Shown here: positions 23,212 through 34,573 of the stretch, one piece after another | Layout of the letters: the number at the start of each line of letters is the position of its first letter | Position numbering within the stretch: position 1 is the first letter of the stretch | DNA from: Plumapathes pennacea | Taxonomy: Eukaryota; Cnidaria; Anthozoa; Antipatharia; Myriopathidae | Assembly: GCA_964036295.1 (NCBI GenBank) | Contig: OZ038470.1 | Span: forward strand, 1,042,001 to 1,106,000 | Direction: 5' to 3' | Length of the DNA: 64,000 nt | Notes under the pieces: model-generated | The model's database searches: none | The model's input: only the letters and a program-made list of their open reading frames with translations | Told to the model about the DNA's origin: nothing | Translations under genes and position numbers: made by a program

Positions 23212-23410
23212 TAGCCTTGTCCTCACTAGCGCATAAGCATAAGCATAAGCATAAGAATAAGCATAAGAATAAGAGAGCGACAGTGGCGACATAAGCATAC
23301 GCATAAGGATCAAACATGTTCGTTCCTTATGCTTATGCTTATGTCGCCACTGTCGCTCTCTTATTCTTATGCTTATGCTTATGCTTATGCGCTAGTGAGG
23401 ACCAGGCTTA
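23212..23410. mobile_element. Near-perfect hairpin element with AAGCAT repeats
   Basis: The arms 23212-23309 and 23316-23410 are reverse complements over about 90 bp: GGTCCTCACTAGCGCATAAG, several AAGCAT/AAGAAT units, AGAGAGCGACAGTGGCGACA, and a short centre. The tandem hexamer inside each arm differs in copy number between arms. It is a fold-back MITE with no coding capacity. Confidence 0.85.
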
Positions 23411-24103
23411 TAAAATCAACGTGGATCTCCGATCTGCGGGTTTATCCTTTATTTGCCTCTTGCTCCAAACCAAAAGGCGTATATGATACGAGGAAATGGC
23501 AGAGGAAAGACTATCTCGTCATTTTCATTCATGATATAATGGCGGCTTTTTATAAACCCCACGCCCGCGAGTGCTATATATAAAATTTGCATGCGTGGAC
23601 CACAAACATTAAAATTCATCCGTAATAGAACAATATTGAGAGTGCTTCAAATTAAAAGTCGCTTATCATTTAGCCAAGACAAGCTTCGTTGGCCCTGCTC
23701 TTTTTTAGTTTCGATATAGTGTATCTTTATCGGTGGACGCCAGTGTAATTCATTTAATTAATACATTGGCCGAGGCCCTTGAATATTGCCAGGGAAACAA
23801 TTGGCAGCCAGAAATAAAGCTGATGAAGGCTAAGAAGAAATTAAGAATCTTTGTATTCTTTCAAGGTCTTCAGTTTAGTGCAGAAAGCAACGTTTTGTTA
23901 TTGAGAAATATATATATTTCGATTTTCAAGACTCGGGAGTAGCAGATCGATTGTGTTTGAAGTAGTTTTCGCGTGCGGCCATCATTTTCTTCCATATTAT
24001 GTTAGAATCCCTCATGGAGTCTCCTTTGGCAAGAAGTAAATATAAAATACCGTTAACTTTTGGTTGAATCTTTTTCGGCTGGGAAAAGGCGCGCGCTTTT
24101 TAA

Positions 24104-24234
24104 CAAATTGACGTCAGTTTTTTATGTGTCTGTCCTCGGCGAAGCGCCTCGTGGATCCACAACTTTTTGACAATGTTATGACGCGTTTCATGATCAATAA
24201 GAGGACAGACACATAAAAAACTGGCGTCAATTTG
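24104..24234. mobile_element. Short inverted-repeat element with a GACAGACACATAAAAAACTG end
   Basis: Positions 24104-24136 (CAAATTGACGTCAGTTTTTT then ATGTGTCTGTCCT) are mirrored at 24202-24234 with one or two mismatches. A third copy of the inner half (TTATGTGTCTGTCCTCTTAT) lies at about 24635-24655, so the family has been active more than once here. The centre holds GTGGATCCACAACTTTTTGA. Confidence 0.8.
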
Positions 24235-24767
24235 TTTTTTACAATAACAAAACTCAAGCGACGACGCGGGGAAAACACGCAAGAAAACTGGATTTTGTTC
24301 GATTTGACCGAAATGTTGTCAACAGCTTTTCCCGCTTTCTAATTGGTCGACGTTGAAATTCAAGACATTTCATTGGCCAAAAAGTGACAGTTTGACGTGA
24401 GCATTTCGCGCGTGCAAAATAAAATTTTGTCAAAGAAGTTGGAAAGAAATGAAACTAGACGCTTTTCTGCTGCGGTTTTCTCGACAATTTCAAGACAAAG
24501 CTCAAGGAAATTCGCCTCTGAACACTTCTGGTTCTCTACTTCAAATGCCGAATGTCGCTTTTGCAAGAACTGAGGTAAAATTGAAGCTGAATTCACCTTC
24601 TTCGTCCAAATCACTGTCGTCAGCACTCGATTTTATGTGTCTGTCCTCTTATTGATAATGAAAATTAGCCAATCACAAAGCGAGAAACTGACGTGTTATT
24701 GTAAAATGGGCTTTTGGCTGTTGAGGATGTTTTCTGCCAGGCGTTCCTCGCTTGAGCTGCCCGAGCT

Positions 24768-25777
24768 CCGGTGTCACAGCGGATTTGATCCCCCCGGACC
24801 AAATCCGCTAGCGGATATGGTCCCCCTCCGCGGAATTGGTCCCCCCGAGGGGGTCCATATCCGCTAGTGCATTTGGTCCGGGAGTCCAAATACGCTAGCG
24901 GATATGGAAGAGGAGCAATTGACTGCGCGCTAAGTTTGTCATGCAGTGTGCCGCACGGATTGTAAAACCTCGCAGACCACTGAAAATAATGTTTTAGCAA
25001 GAAAAAGGAGCCGGCCTCTTGTCTCAAGTACATTCAGTAAAGTGCGTTCACGTTCGGGCATCGTGAAAAGGGGATGAGTCTTTCATAATAGCTTGTCTAC
25101 GAAAAGAATGGTTCACTGAGATTCCATTTGCAGTCTGCTCAGCTTCTGCTGTATTCAGGTTTGCGCTAAAAGTGCATTATCCCACTTGACATCTTGATCA
25201 AATGGATTGCATAGTTTTCTGTAAAAGTATACATTGCATCCGTGGTTTCTTTTCTTTTCCTTTTTCTTTTTTTCCTCACCGCTTTCTTCTGTGTGTAAAA
25301 GTGCGGTATCGCGCTTGTCAGCTTGAGTTCTTGTTTTATACATGAAATCAATCACATATTCAAATCAGTGGATAAAAGCCAATATCTAAGTAGTGATGAA
25401 ATCCGCGAGGAGTCCATATCGCGCTTGAAATCTTGATCAATATTCTTGTTTAAAAACATGAATTCGATGGATTTTAGCGCTTTCAATGTTTTTCCTTCAA
25501 ATCAACGTTCGGTGTCGACTTCAGTTGTGACCACGACTGCATTAGATGTTTAAGATCAACAATCTTTGAATACTGCTACCAAGAATAGCTTCATATTTCA
25601 CTACCGTAACTTTCCGTTCTTCTTAAATGGGGGGGACCAAATCCGTGAAAGGGGACCAAATTGGACCCCTAGGGGTCCGTATCCGCTAGCGGATTTGGAC
25701 CCCCCGGACCAAATTTGCTAGCGAATTTGGTCTGGGGGGTCCAAATCTGAGGGGGACCAAATCCGCTGGGACACCGG
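24768..25777. mobile_element. 1-kb element with palindrome-rich inverted ends
   Basis: The left end CCGGTGTCACAGCGGATTTG is matched in reverse at the right end (CAAATCCGCTGGGACACCGG), with one mismatch. Both subterminal regions (24768-24905 and 25630-25777) are built from several copies of GGACCAAATCCGCTAGCGGA and its complement, each itself palindromic. The roughly 720 bp between them has no recognisable frame. This looks like a non-autonomous DNA transposon with multiple transposase-type subterminal motifs, a role that is inferred. Confidence 0.75.
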
Positions 25778-25779
25778 GA

Positions 25780-26341
25780 CAAACTGCACGTGAATTTTGG
25801 GTCAGTAAAACAATGACCGGTTTTCAACGCAATTGCACACGACCACCCCACGGATTGAATGCATGATGGGTAATCAGGCAAGAACAAAGAAACATGGCGG
25901 TGACGTGTGCGCGAAATCTCGGTTTAGTAGTGAAATCGCTCACAATCTAGAACCACTGAAAGCTTGCAAATTACAATTTTGGAGTGTTCCGAAGCTCTAC
26001 CGATCAGAAAAACGAATGTATATGCAGTTTATTTGCTTTGATTACCCATCATACATTGATTAAATTCGGGCTCTATACTGATGGGAATTACCTAAAACAG
26101 AAAAAGATTTTCAGTAATTTTTTTTATGTTTTAATATCTTTTTAGAACTGACGCACTGGACAAAAATAGCACAAAATGGTAGGTTTAATTTTACCCTAAT
26201 TTTTGCCATTTTTAGTACAATCAGCCTTGAGTAATAAAAATATAAATATAAAAATATTGTTATAGTCGTAAATAATATTTTATGCAATAATATTTTATAT
26301 ATATTATAGTCGCATATATATATTTTTATTTATTTATTTAC

Positions 26342-26390
<49 letters not shown>

Positions 26391-26890
26391 TTTTTTTCAT
26401 ATAGCTCTTGATGATGCTCATACAACAGACGTTTATACAACAGATGCTGATACAACACAAAATGGTATCTGGAGTGGTTTTCTATTTATGACCAATACTT
26501 AAATACACTTTTTTTATGCTGTCTCTGTTTGCTTTTTATGATTAAACTATCGTCCGTCCTCAATTCTATTTTTTATTTAGTGTACTGTCATGGCAACTCC
26601 ATCTGTCTAATTTGTTGTTATACATTCAAAGCTCTCTGGGTGGACACTCACAAGCGGACTCAAAACCCCATTTAAACTCTAGCTCAGTCAAACTCTGTAT
26701 TTACACATTTTTGTAAGTGGACAATTCCAGTTGCAGACACTTTTTCTGCTTCCCAAGGGTGGTCCACGTACAGGAGCTTCAATTCACTCCTGTAGTATAA
26801 GCATATAGTTCCTAATATTGTTATTGTGTTATTTCTTGCTACTTGAATGTTTTTCTTATATATTCGATCAATTAAGTATAAGTTGTTGTG
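25780..26890. other. Region upstream of MGAT5, 5' exons not resolved
   Basis: It contains a TTTA microsatellite (26325-26395) and two short AG-to-GT pieces ending in ACAAAATG (26147-26179 and 26405-26464). The second is open in phase with the first assigned MGAT5 exon (LLMMLIQQTFIQQML) but has no recognisable similarity. The cytoplasmic tail, membrane anchor and start codon of MGAT5 were not found here. Confidence 0.4.
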
Positions 26891-26896
26891 TTGCAG

Positions 26897-29800
26897 CATC
26901 AGCTGATTGTTGTAGATGCATGTTCTCACTATATAAATGTCCCTACAGTATCCACTACACAAAGGAAGTGTGAAGACCCAAATGACTGGCTTTACCCCTT
27001 ATGTGCTTATAAAGTTTGGGTAAGGATTGAATGTTGCCTGCACAGACATGCCCCCCCCCCCCCCCATCGATCTCCAGCTTCTTAACCCCTTGTCTCTAAT
27101 GAAGTCAATTTGACAGAACTGTCAAACACTATTGTTCAGGCCAGGGGTCTGGGTCTGCTCAGTCAAAGTGCGTAGCTGTCTTGGGGATGTATACAGGACA
27201 TTTGTGTGGTAATGTGTGGAGACAAAGGTAGGCCAGACTGATATGGGAGAGCTGGTTGAAATCAAATCAGAGCTAGAAATTAAGGTTAAAACTAATTTTT
27301 TTCAACGACTATAAGTCAGCTTCAATTTTTCACTCCCTGAGAGCTCTGACTTTGACACAGTGGTGTCCAGACCTGAATCTAGGGGGGAGGGGCAGGGGCG
27401 ATCTCTGTCTAGCATGCTGTAAATCATGCTTAGATCTTTCTAATCCTCTTATTGTAATATTACCTTGCAGTATATACAGCTTTTGTGGCAGACCAACACA
27501 GAATGCTTCATCAAGAAACATGGAATGGTCCCAACAGACACCTGCTCTGTTTTCACCTTTCTTAGTGAGGTAATTAAAATCATATCTAAACTGTAGCTCA
27601 TTTCTCAGTCGACACAGACACAGTGTTTCAATTTTGATGGCTTCAACATATTTATTGCAGCTCGATCTCAACTGCACATTCATTTCCATAAGAAATCCTT
27701 GATTCACAATATTTTTGGGGTCCCCAAAAGTTGAAAGATGTGCTACTTGCCTATTTTGCCACTGATTTATTGCATTTTTGTTCAATTGTTGGGAACCAAA
27801 TTTAGCCTTGGATATTTTTACACATGTTTTCTAGATGCAGCAATCAAAGAGGGCCCTTAATCATCTTAAACTGTTTTTCTTTTTACAGGTAGAGCATTTT
27901 TGCCCCAGGCTTCCATGGAGACAAGTTGAAAGAAAAACTTTGCAGAAGCAGGTATACACTCACACAGTGTAAAACATAGTAGATCTGATACCACCTGAAT
28001 ATTTGTTGAGGTTTGGCATCTGATCAGCTCTGCTTAATGTTCAAGCTGAAAGTTTATTATTTTCCTTTCAGGCAGTGGTCAGGCATGATGTGGAAGGTTT
28101 GCATGAAATCTTGAAGGAGAAAAAATACAAATGGATGAGAAGTCGCATTTCAAGACTTTGGCCTCACTGGGTCAATGCTGCTAAATCATATGCGCTACGG
28201 AACCCACAAGTAGGACAGCATCATGTCAAAGATGTGGGTATAAAAGGAGAAGTTTGTACTTTGACACTATATTAAATGCATCCAAGATGCTCCAAATGGA
28301 CTTCAAAAAGGAAAAAAGAAAGAAGAAAAGGAAAAAGAAAATCCAGTGTCACTAGTGATAAGTATTTGCATGGTTTGTCTCCTTTTTTGCCAGATACTCA
28401 TCTTCACGGGGGCATATGCCTTTGATCCATTGTGGTTTGAATTTGTGGATAAAGGAGCACCACTTGGGGAAATGGTCCAGTGGACAGATTTGATTGCTTC
28501 TCTTTATATTCTGGGACACAACTTGACCATCTGTTCCACGAAACCCCACATGAAAAGGTACAGCCTTTCAAAAGTTACACATTCTGTATTCTGCATATGC
28601 TCCCATTCCAATATTTAAACCATCTGGTGACATATTCTCCATAATTGTATCTCATTCTGTTCTGCCTGGACCCATGCCATCATGTCCTATAATCTTTCCA
28701 ATTCAATCCTTTCCTACTAGTCTGTAATTTGTCCATATTGTCCATCTTGTTTCATTTCATCCTAGCCTCTTGCATATTCCCTTTCAATTCCCATCTTATA
28801 CTCTATCCTATCCAGTTCCATTCTATATCCTGTCTCTTGTCAATTTGACCATATCCACATGAAATTTGGGATACACAAAATTTCAAATCATTATCGTTAT
28901 ATCATATTACTCATTACCCTGTCTTCTCCCACCCTATAACCTTTCCCTTTACACTTAATAAATTCCTGTCCAATTCCATCTGATCCTGTCCATCAATATG
29001 GTGTTTGTGAGATACTGTTTACTTTTCTTTCAGTCTGTTTCAGTCACCTACCCTGACTGGGTGTGCAGACCAGAATCAAAGAGATGACTTCGACCTTATT
29101 TACACAGATATTGTGGGCACTTATTTATTGAAACAACATTTAGGCCCCAACTTTTCAAAGTACAGGTATGAACTTAATCTTCCTGGTAAAGTGTTTTTCT
29201 CCAAACGAAACAACACCCTGTTTCTGTGATAAACATACCCCACATCTTATTTAATGAACAATGAAAACTTTGGTCGCTTTCCTTGTTCTACAAGGCGTTG
29301 TAAAATCTGTGCAAGGTATTCTGTAGGTTTTTTTTTTTTTTTTTTTTTTTTCACATATCACATCTATATCCAGAGCTTTTTTTATGCCTGTTTAAACTTG
29401 GCCACATGTTCATACGACTCCTGACCGCACCAACAATTGTTCAGTTTAGAAATATTTAAGGAATGTATAACGCGTCACCGTGTAATATAGCCTCATCTAA
29501 ACACGCAGGAAGTTGGGAGAACACGAGAGTAGCGTAAGGAAACCACGAGGCCGCCGAGTGGTTTCCGGCACTACTCGAGTGTTCTCCCAACTTCCCAAGT
29601 GTTTAGATGAGGCTATATTACACGGTGACGCGTTATGTATTTCTTTTATAAAATAATTAGTCAAATAAAATACATCACGTATCGCGTCAGTGTGTAATAT
29701 ACTCTCATCTTACACGGTTGTTTAGCCAATCAGGGCGCGCGTAGTATCATAGTTATTTTATAAAACTTTATCTTTCACAGCGTTTCAAAACGGTGTTTAG

Positions 29801-32800
29801 TGCGGATGTGGTCATTTCGCGTGAGCGTGAAATGCAGATTCTCCCAACCTTTTAAGAGTAAAATGTATGAGTAATGTAGTAAGAATTGATAGTTTAATCA
29901 GCTATCATCTGAGCAAGCTATGAAATGCCAAATTCTCCTTACTGTATGATATATTTCTAGTGAGAAACGGAAGGAGAAAATTGAAGTTGATCACTCTTGG
30001 GAGTGAAAGGGTTAATGGTGTTAATTACTGTGAAATTGGGCGTGTCAGAACCTGTAGCGTGCGTAAATGTTCAGGGCCCGGTTTTTCGAAAGCCAATTAA
30101 GCTAATCCAGGATTAACGAAATTCTTTCTGACGACCTCTCTGCCGATAAAATGCAGGGTTTTGTTCAAATATGGATTTAAAAGCTTGTTTTAGCTGAATA
30201 CGTATAAAGGAAATCGTTGCAGGACAAAATCTTCACATTTTCAGGCTTATAAATGACAAGAAAGTTTACACCTAATCCAGGATTAACCTAATCGTGCTTT
30301 GAAAAACCGGGCCCAGATGGATAGGCAGCTTTATTTACACATATTTTTGCGTGAAATGCAATGTGTGCAAATTATTTTCCGTTTCCTCAGATGTAAATGT
30401 CGTCTTCTGGATTCCTTTGGCACTGAAGCAGAATTTAATTACGCTGAATATGAAGGATCCATCCCAGGCGGCAAATCCGAGTGGGGAAACGGTGACTTTT
30501 TACTTCAACAGCTGTTCACAATGTTCCGTAAGTATAAAGATCCCTTCACGGATTTGAATGCATATGGGTAACCAGGACAAGAACAAAGAAACATAAATCA
30601 AATAAAAATCCTGCCCTATATACCCTTTAAAATCCTGTCTTATAGAAGAGTTTAATATCTGGTGTAAAATGCCTGCATGCAAAGGCGACAGAGAAACTTC
30701 AGGAACTAACTACATGTTTATGGATTGTTTTATGGAAATCTTCTTACTTCTGTACTGGCATTATTTGTGGGAGGATGTTTTAAAAAGGGGAATCTTTATC
30801 TTGACCAACCCAATGGTTAAAGAAGCTTCTCCTTTTCTTCAGCTCACTCTCCGGACAACCTTTTTCTCGGCTTTGTCGTTGGTCCGCCCGTCCCTGAAGA
30901 CGTGAAACCGCTGGCGAAGAAACCAATTGGACTGGTTTATGGCAAAGAACCAAATTTCTGGGAGGTTAGTCCTGGCCTGGTTACTGCGCCACTGTGTTTT
31001 CTTTTGAGTCCAGGATCATCAAGAGTAACTTTATGCGTTTTATCTACTTAGAACAAAACGGAATATCTGGATGTCTTAAATAAGTACCTCGAAATCCATG
31101 CCACGGTTGGTCATTTCGACTTTACTTTGGTAAGTCCTTGCATATCAGCGTGCGATTTCTCTCAACTGCTCATGGAGGCAGTGTGTTATGTATTATTAAA
31201 GCCGTTTTGGCATGGCTGTCGAATGTAATCGTATGATTGCTTTGGTTTTGCGTTTATTACGCTTTCCGATTGATCCAAACAAGTTTGGTAGCATTCTTGG
31301 CCAATCAAGAGCAAAAGCAAAACCTGATTGCGATATTCTTACGCAAGAAAGCAAGTAACGATGGCGTGTTCTCGCACTGCTGATTTAGTTAGTACAACCA
31401 ATTGCAATTACTTTTTCTGTCACTCTCTTTCTTCCCGATCATATTCCGTCCTTTTTTTCTCCGTCACTTTTCTCAATTTAGCACACAGCTGACTTATCAA
31501 GGTTAACTGATACAGACATAACTACGTTTCCTGCATTTATCCTTTTAGACAAAAAAGAAAAACACAAACTTTGTGCCCGATTATGTCAAGATGCATGGTA
31601 TTCTAAATGGTACACAATTCGCTCATCTTCTCCAGGAAGCCAAAGTAAGAAACAGATGATATGATAACGTGATGATAAGACTTTATGTCATTTCATGTGT
31701 TGCCTTTAGTTGTAGAGAGCAGTGCCACTTTGTGTGTAGTGTCTAGTTGTGTAGAGCTAACGTTATTGGGTTATTATATTCTGTTCTTAGTTGATTTCAT
31801 CATTTGAAGGAATGTTGTGTTGTAGTCAATCACTATGTGTCGTCTGACATATTGTACTAATACTGTGCCGTGCTGTGCTGTACTGTGCTGTGCTGTGCTT
31901 TGCTTTGCTTTGCTTTGCTTTACTTGTGCTTTGCTTTGCTTCCTGTATGTCATTTGCCTTACTGTATTTTGTCAAAGGTCTTCATTGGTCTGGGATTTCC
32001 GTATGAAGGCCCCGCCCCACTAGAGGCCATCGCCCAAGGCTGTGTCTTTCTAAACGGCAAGGTCAGTGTTTGATGTGTTTCATTCCTGTTCGTTCGGTCT
32101 CCAACAAAAACAAATCTTCATATTTCAATGTATATCTTCCGTTGTATTCGAGTTTGAATATCCATCCTTTTCTTCAGCTGGATCCTCCTCACAGTCGACT
32201 GAACACTGATTTTTTCAAGTTCAAGCCAACACTTAGAGAGGTGGGTTAAGCGAAAATGTACTCCAACACCACTGGACGGACTTTAAGGCGACGACAGAAC
32301 TTTACGGGTCATACAGGTCTTGCTGAAGTGCGTAACAACAACTACTTAGCTATGGTATTGGATTAGAGTGCGTGCGGAAGTTGGAGGGGTCCGAACAAGT
32401 TTAACAGCATTCTAGGCCAATCAGGAACAAAACGCCAAACCCGATTGTGATCTTCTCGTGCAAGCAAGCAAGTGCTGATGGCGTTTTCTTGCACTGTTGA
32501 TTGGTCTTCTTTTTTTTGTTTTGTTCAGTTTTGTTTTTGTTTTTGTTTTTTGTTTTTTTGTATTTTGTTTTTTGTATTTATTTTTTCTCAAAGTAAAACC
32601 AAACTCAAACTACTTTTGGCTTCGAAATGGTTGAAAGTGTTTCTTACAGCTCTGTGATAGGCGATGTAATTACTGGTTTTGGTTTTACGAAAATCTAAAC
32701 TAACATATCCAAGCTCATATTTCTTCATTTCATTTCGTGTTCCAGTTGACGTCACAACATCCTTATGCAGAGATGGCTATAGGCAAGCCCCACGTGTACA

Positions 32801-34573
32801 CGCTCGATCTTTCCAAAATAAGTGAGGTAGAAGAGGCGATCAAAGAAATCCTAAAGACAGAAGTAAGGACGCTTCTTTGAACATTGAGGTAGTTTGGGGG
32901 GGGGGGGGGGGGGTGGGGGGACCCTTTGAGCCAAACGGAAGTAGCACTGTGTCATAGGCCGGTACAACCATGGATGTTTCACACTTTTTTTTTTTTTTTT
33001 TTTTTTTTTCAATTAAGGTTGGGAACATTTTGTGTATATTAGCTTTTAGAGTTGCACTGAATTGTGTTCTTGCCGTGGAACACTGAATTGTGTTCTTTTG
33101 TAATTTTTCAGGTCAAACCGTACCTTCCTTTTGAGTGGACTCCAGAAGGAATGCTTGAGCGTGTACATGTGTTCACGGAAAAGTTGGTAGGTGAAGCGAG
33201 CTGCTGGAAATACAGAGCTCTGTAAAATTAATATACGCAACGAAACAAACCTCCCTCTTGGTGTTGTTGTTGTTGTTGTTGTTATTGTTGTTATTATTGT
33301 TGTTGTTGTTGTTGCTCTCCTCTTCCTCCTCGTTCTTCTGCTTCTTGCCTTTTTTATCTTCTGCAACGCGCTATTTGCTCCTACTACTCCTGTGGAACGT
33401 ATAGCAGTTTCCGCACAGTTTTCGCACCTCGTTAGATCTCTCTTTAATTTGTGTTGCTTTCTCTGCAGAATTTCTGTGATCACAGCAGCGAGAGATGGCC
33501 CCCACTGGAGTATATGCAGAAATACCTCGGCAGAACCGGCCAATCCTGTAAAGATGTGTGTCTCGAACACGGTAAGACGGAATATGTCTTGGTTGCCCCC
33601 CCCCCCCTTTTCAACTAGAAAGAGTGAGGATGGGGGGGGGGGATTGATGACTTTTGGTTTTGCACTTGACTTTACACAGAACAGCGTTGGATATCTGTCT
33701 CCTTAATTTGTAATGAATCTTTCACAATTATACGCAGTTCGGGAGGCTGCGAGGTCTTTTGGTGGGCCACTTGAGGATAAAACTTGGCAGACACAGTGGA
33801 GAACTGTTTCTTTGGCCATAAAGCATTTTTGTTGAAACAAAACCAAGCTCACCAGATGATGATGATAACTTTATTATAGTGCCATTCTTTTCTCCAACAA
33901 CATGATGTCTGATTAATCGGGGACACTAGAGAGATTTACTTGACAGACATTCGTTTGCTACTCTGCACGGTTGTGAAAAGTGGATTATAACTTATTCCTT
34001 TTTATTCTTCCCCAGGTCTGTTGTGCGAGCCGTCTTATTTTCGTGACCTTAACTCTATGGAGATTCTGAAATCGTATGTTTTGTAGTATTATGATTATCT
34101 GTAGTCTGAAGACGATTTTTTGACACATAGTGAAGGTTTACAGATGACGTAATCAGGATTAAATAATTATTTAATAGTAATATTGTGTGATGTTGTATTG
34201 TATTACATGGTATCCTCGTGTTCTCCCAACTTCCCGCGTTGTGTTAATGAGGCTATATTACACGGGAACGCGTTATATATTTCTTAAATGTTGCAGTGTT
34301 GTGTTGTGTTGTGTTGCACTGTAATATAAAAAACGTTGCGTTACAAGTTGTGTTATTTTCTCTCTCTCTTGCAGTGTGGAAGCAACCTGCCTTTTCCTCT
34401 CCGTGAAGAAATCCCTTTTTGCTCCTTCCTTCAATCCCGCAACGCGTTCGTGTGTCCTTCAGGCCCAGTCCCTGCTCTTTAGTTGTGTGGCGCGAGAACC
34501 TGAGCTTCAAAGACTGTGTCCTTGCAGAGACTATCAACCGCAACAAATGGCACTTTGTAAAAACTGCGGGTGA
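26897..34573 (+). CDS. MGAT5: Alpha-1,6-mannosylglycoprotein beta-1,6-N-acetylglucosaminyltransferase V, 5' end unresolved
   Basis: Seventeen exons: 26897-27019, 27480-27569, 27889-27951, 28072-28233, 28394-28557, 29034-29165, 30391-30527, 30843-30964, 31052-31129, 31549-31644, 31978-32061, 32178-32240, 32746-32862, 33112-33186, 33469-33571, 34016-34073 and 34375-34573. They give 621 residues plus a missing N-terminus (human 741). Landmarks are APLGEMVQWTDLIASLYILG, LLDSFGTEAEFN, HSPDNLFLGFVVGP, GLGFPYEGPAPLEAIAQGC, LTSQHPYAEMAIGKPHVYT, and the Cys-rich tail ending CPCRDYQPQQMALCKNCG. This is glycosyltransferase family 18, which adds the beta-1,6 GlcNAc branch to N-glycans in the Golgi. Exon 2 has two possible acceptors 9 bp apart (27471 or 27480). 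The donor of exon 4 (28234) is weaker than usual. Confidence 0.95.
29464..29639. mobile_element. Hairpin MITE in MGAT5 intron
   Basis: The arms read ATAACGCGTCACCGTGTAAT then ATAGCCTCATCTAAACAC and AAGTTGGGAGAACAC, mirrored downstream with few changes. The centre is GGAAACCACGAGGCCGCCGA. One arm also occurs alone at about 34208-34275 (TTCTCCCAACTTCCCGCG then GAGGCTATATTACACGGGAA). There is no coding frame. Confidence 0.85.
29828..30013 (+). repeat. Dispersed repeat family B, copy in MGAT5 intron
   Basis: It follows the copy at 8446-8620 closely: CAGATTCTCCCAACCTTTTA, TTTAATCAGCTATCATCTGA, GTTGATCACTCTTGGGAGTG. It is about 185 bp with no coding potential. Confidence 0.75.
30074..30314. mobile_element. 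TIR element with GGGCCCGGTTTTTC ends (family A), copy 1
   Basis: The 241-bp element starts GGGCCCGGTTTTTCGAAAGC and ends with the reverse complement of GGGCCCGGTTTTTCAAAGCA. Subterminal AATCCAGGATTAA/CTAATCCAGGATTA words mirror each other. Copies are at 43538-43778 (close) and 59984-60195 (diverged). It is non-coding and MITE-like. Confidence 0.85.
31205..31390 (+). repeat. Dispersed repeat family D in MGAT5 intron
   Basis: The words AACAAGTTTGGTAGCATTCT, TTGGCCAATCAAGAGCAAAA, CGCAAGAAAGCAAGTAACGA and ATGGCGTGTTCTCGCACTGC recur at 32356-32505 (another MGAT5 intron) and partly at 53930-54030 (PDE1 intron), with about 20-30% divergence by eye. Confidence 0.7.
32356..32505 (+). repeat. Dispersed repeat family D, second copy in MGAT5
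   Basis: It shares GAACAAGTTTAACAGCATTC, TAGGCCAATCAGGAACAAAA and GATGGCGTTTTCTTGCACTG with the copy at 31205-31390. It is non-coding. Confidence 0.65.

Noticed and set aside
23098-23583. Frames with SYAYAYAYA repeats on both strands
   Set aside because: These are translations of the AAGCAT hairpin element.
24449-24655. 68-codon plus-strand frame (MKLDAFLLRFSRQFQDKAQG)
   Set aside because: It lies among inverted-repeat elements and runs into one, with no known similarity or splice support.
33046-33706. Overlapping frames of 174 and 171 codons on opposite strands
   Set aside because: They contain poly-Val/Thr from a TTG/AAC microsatellite and overlap MGAT5 exons in wrong frames.
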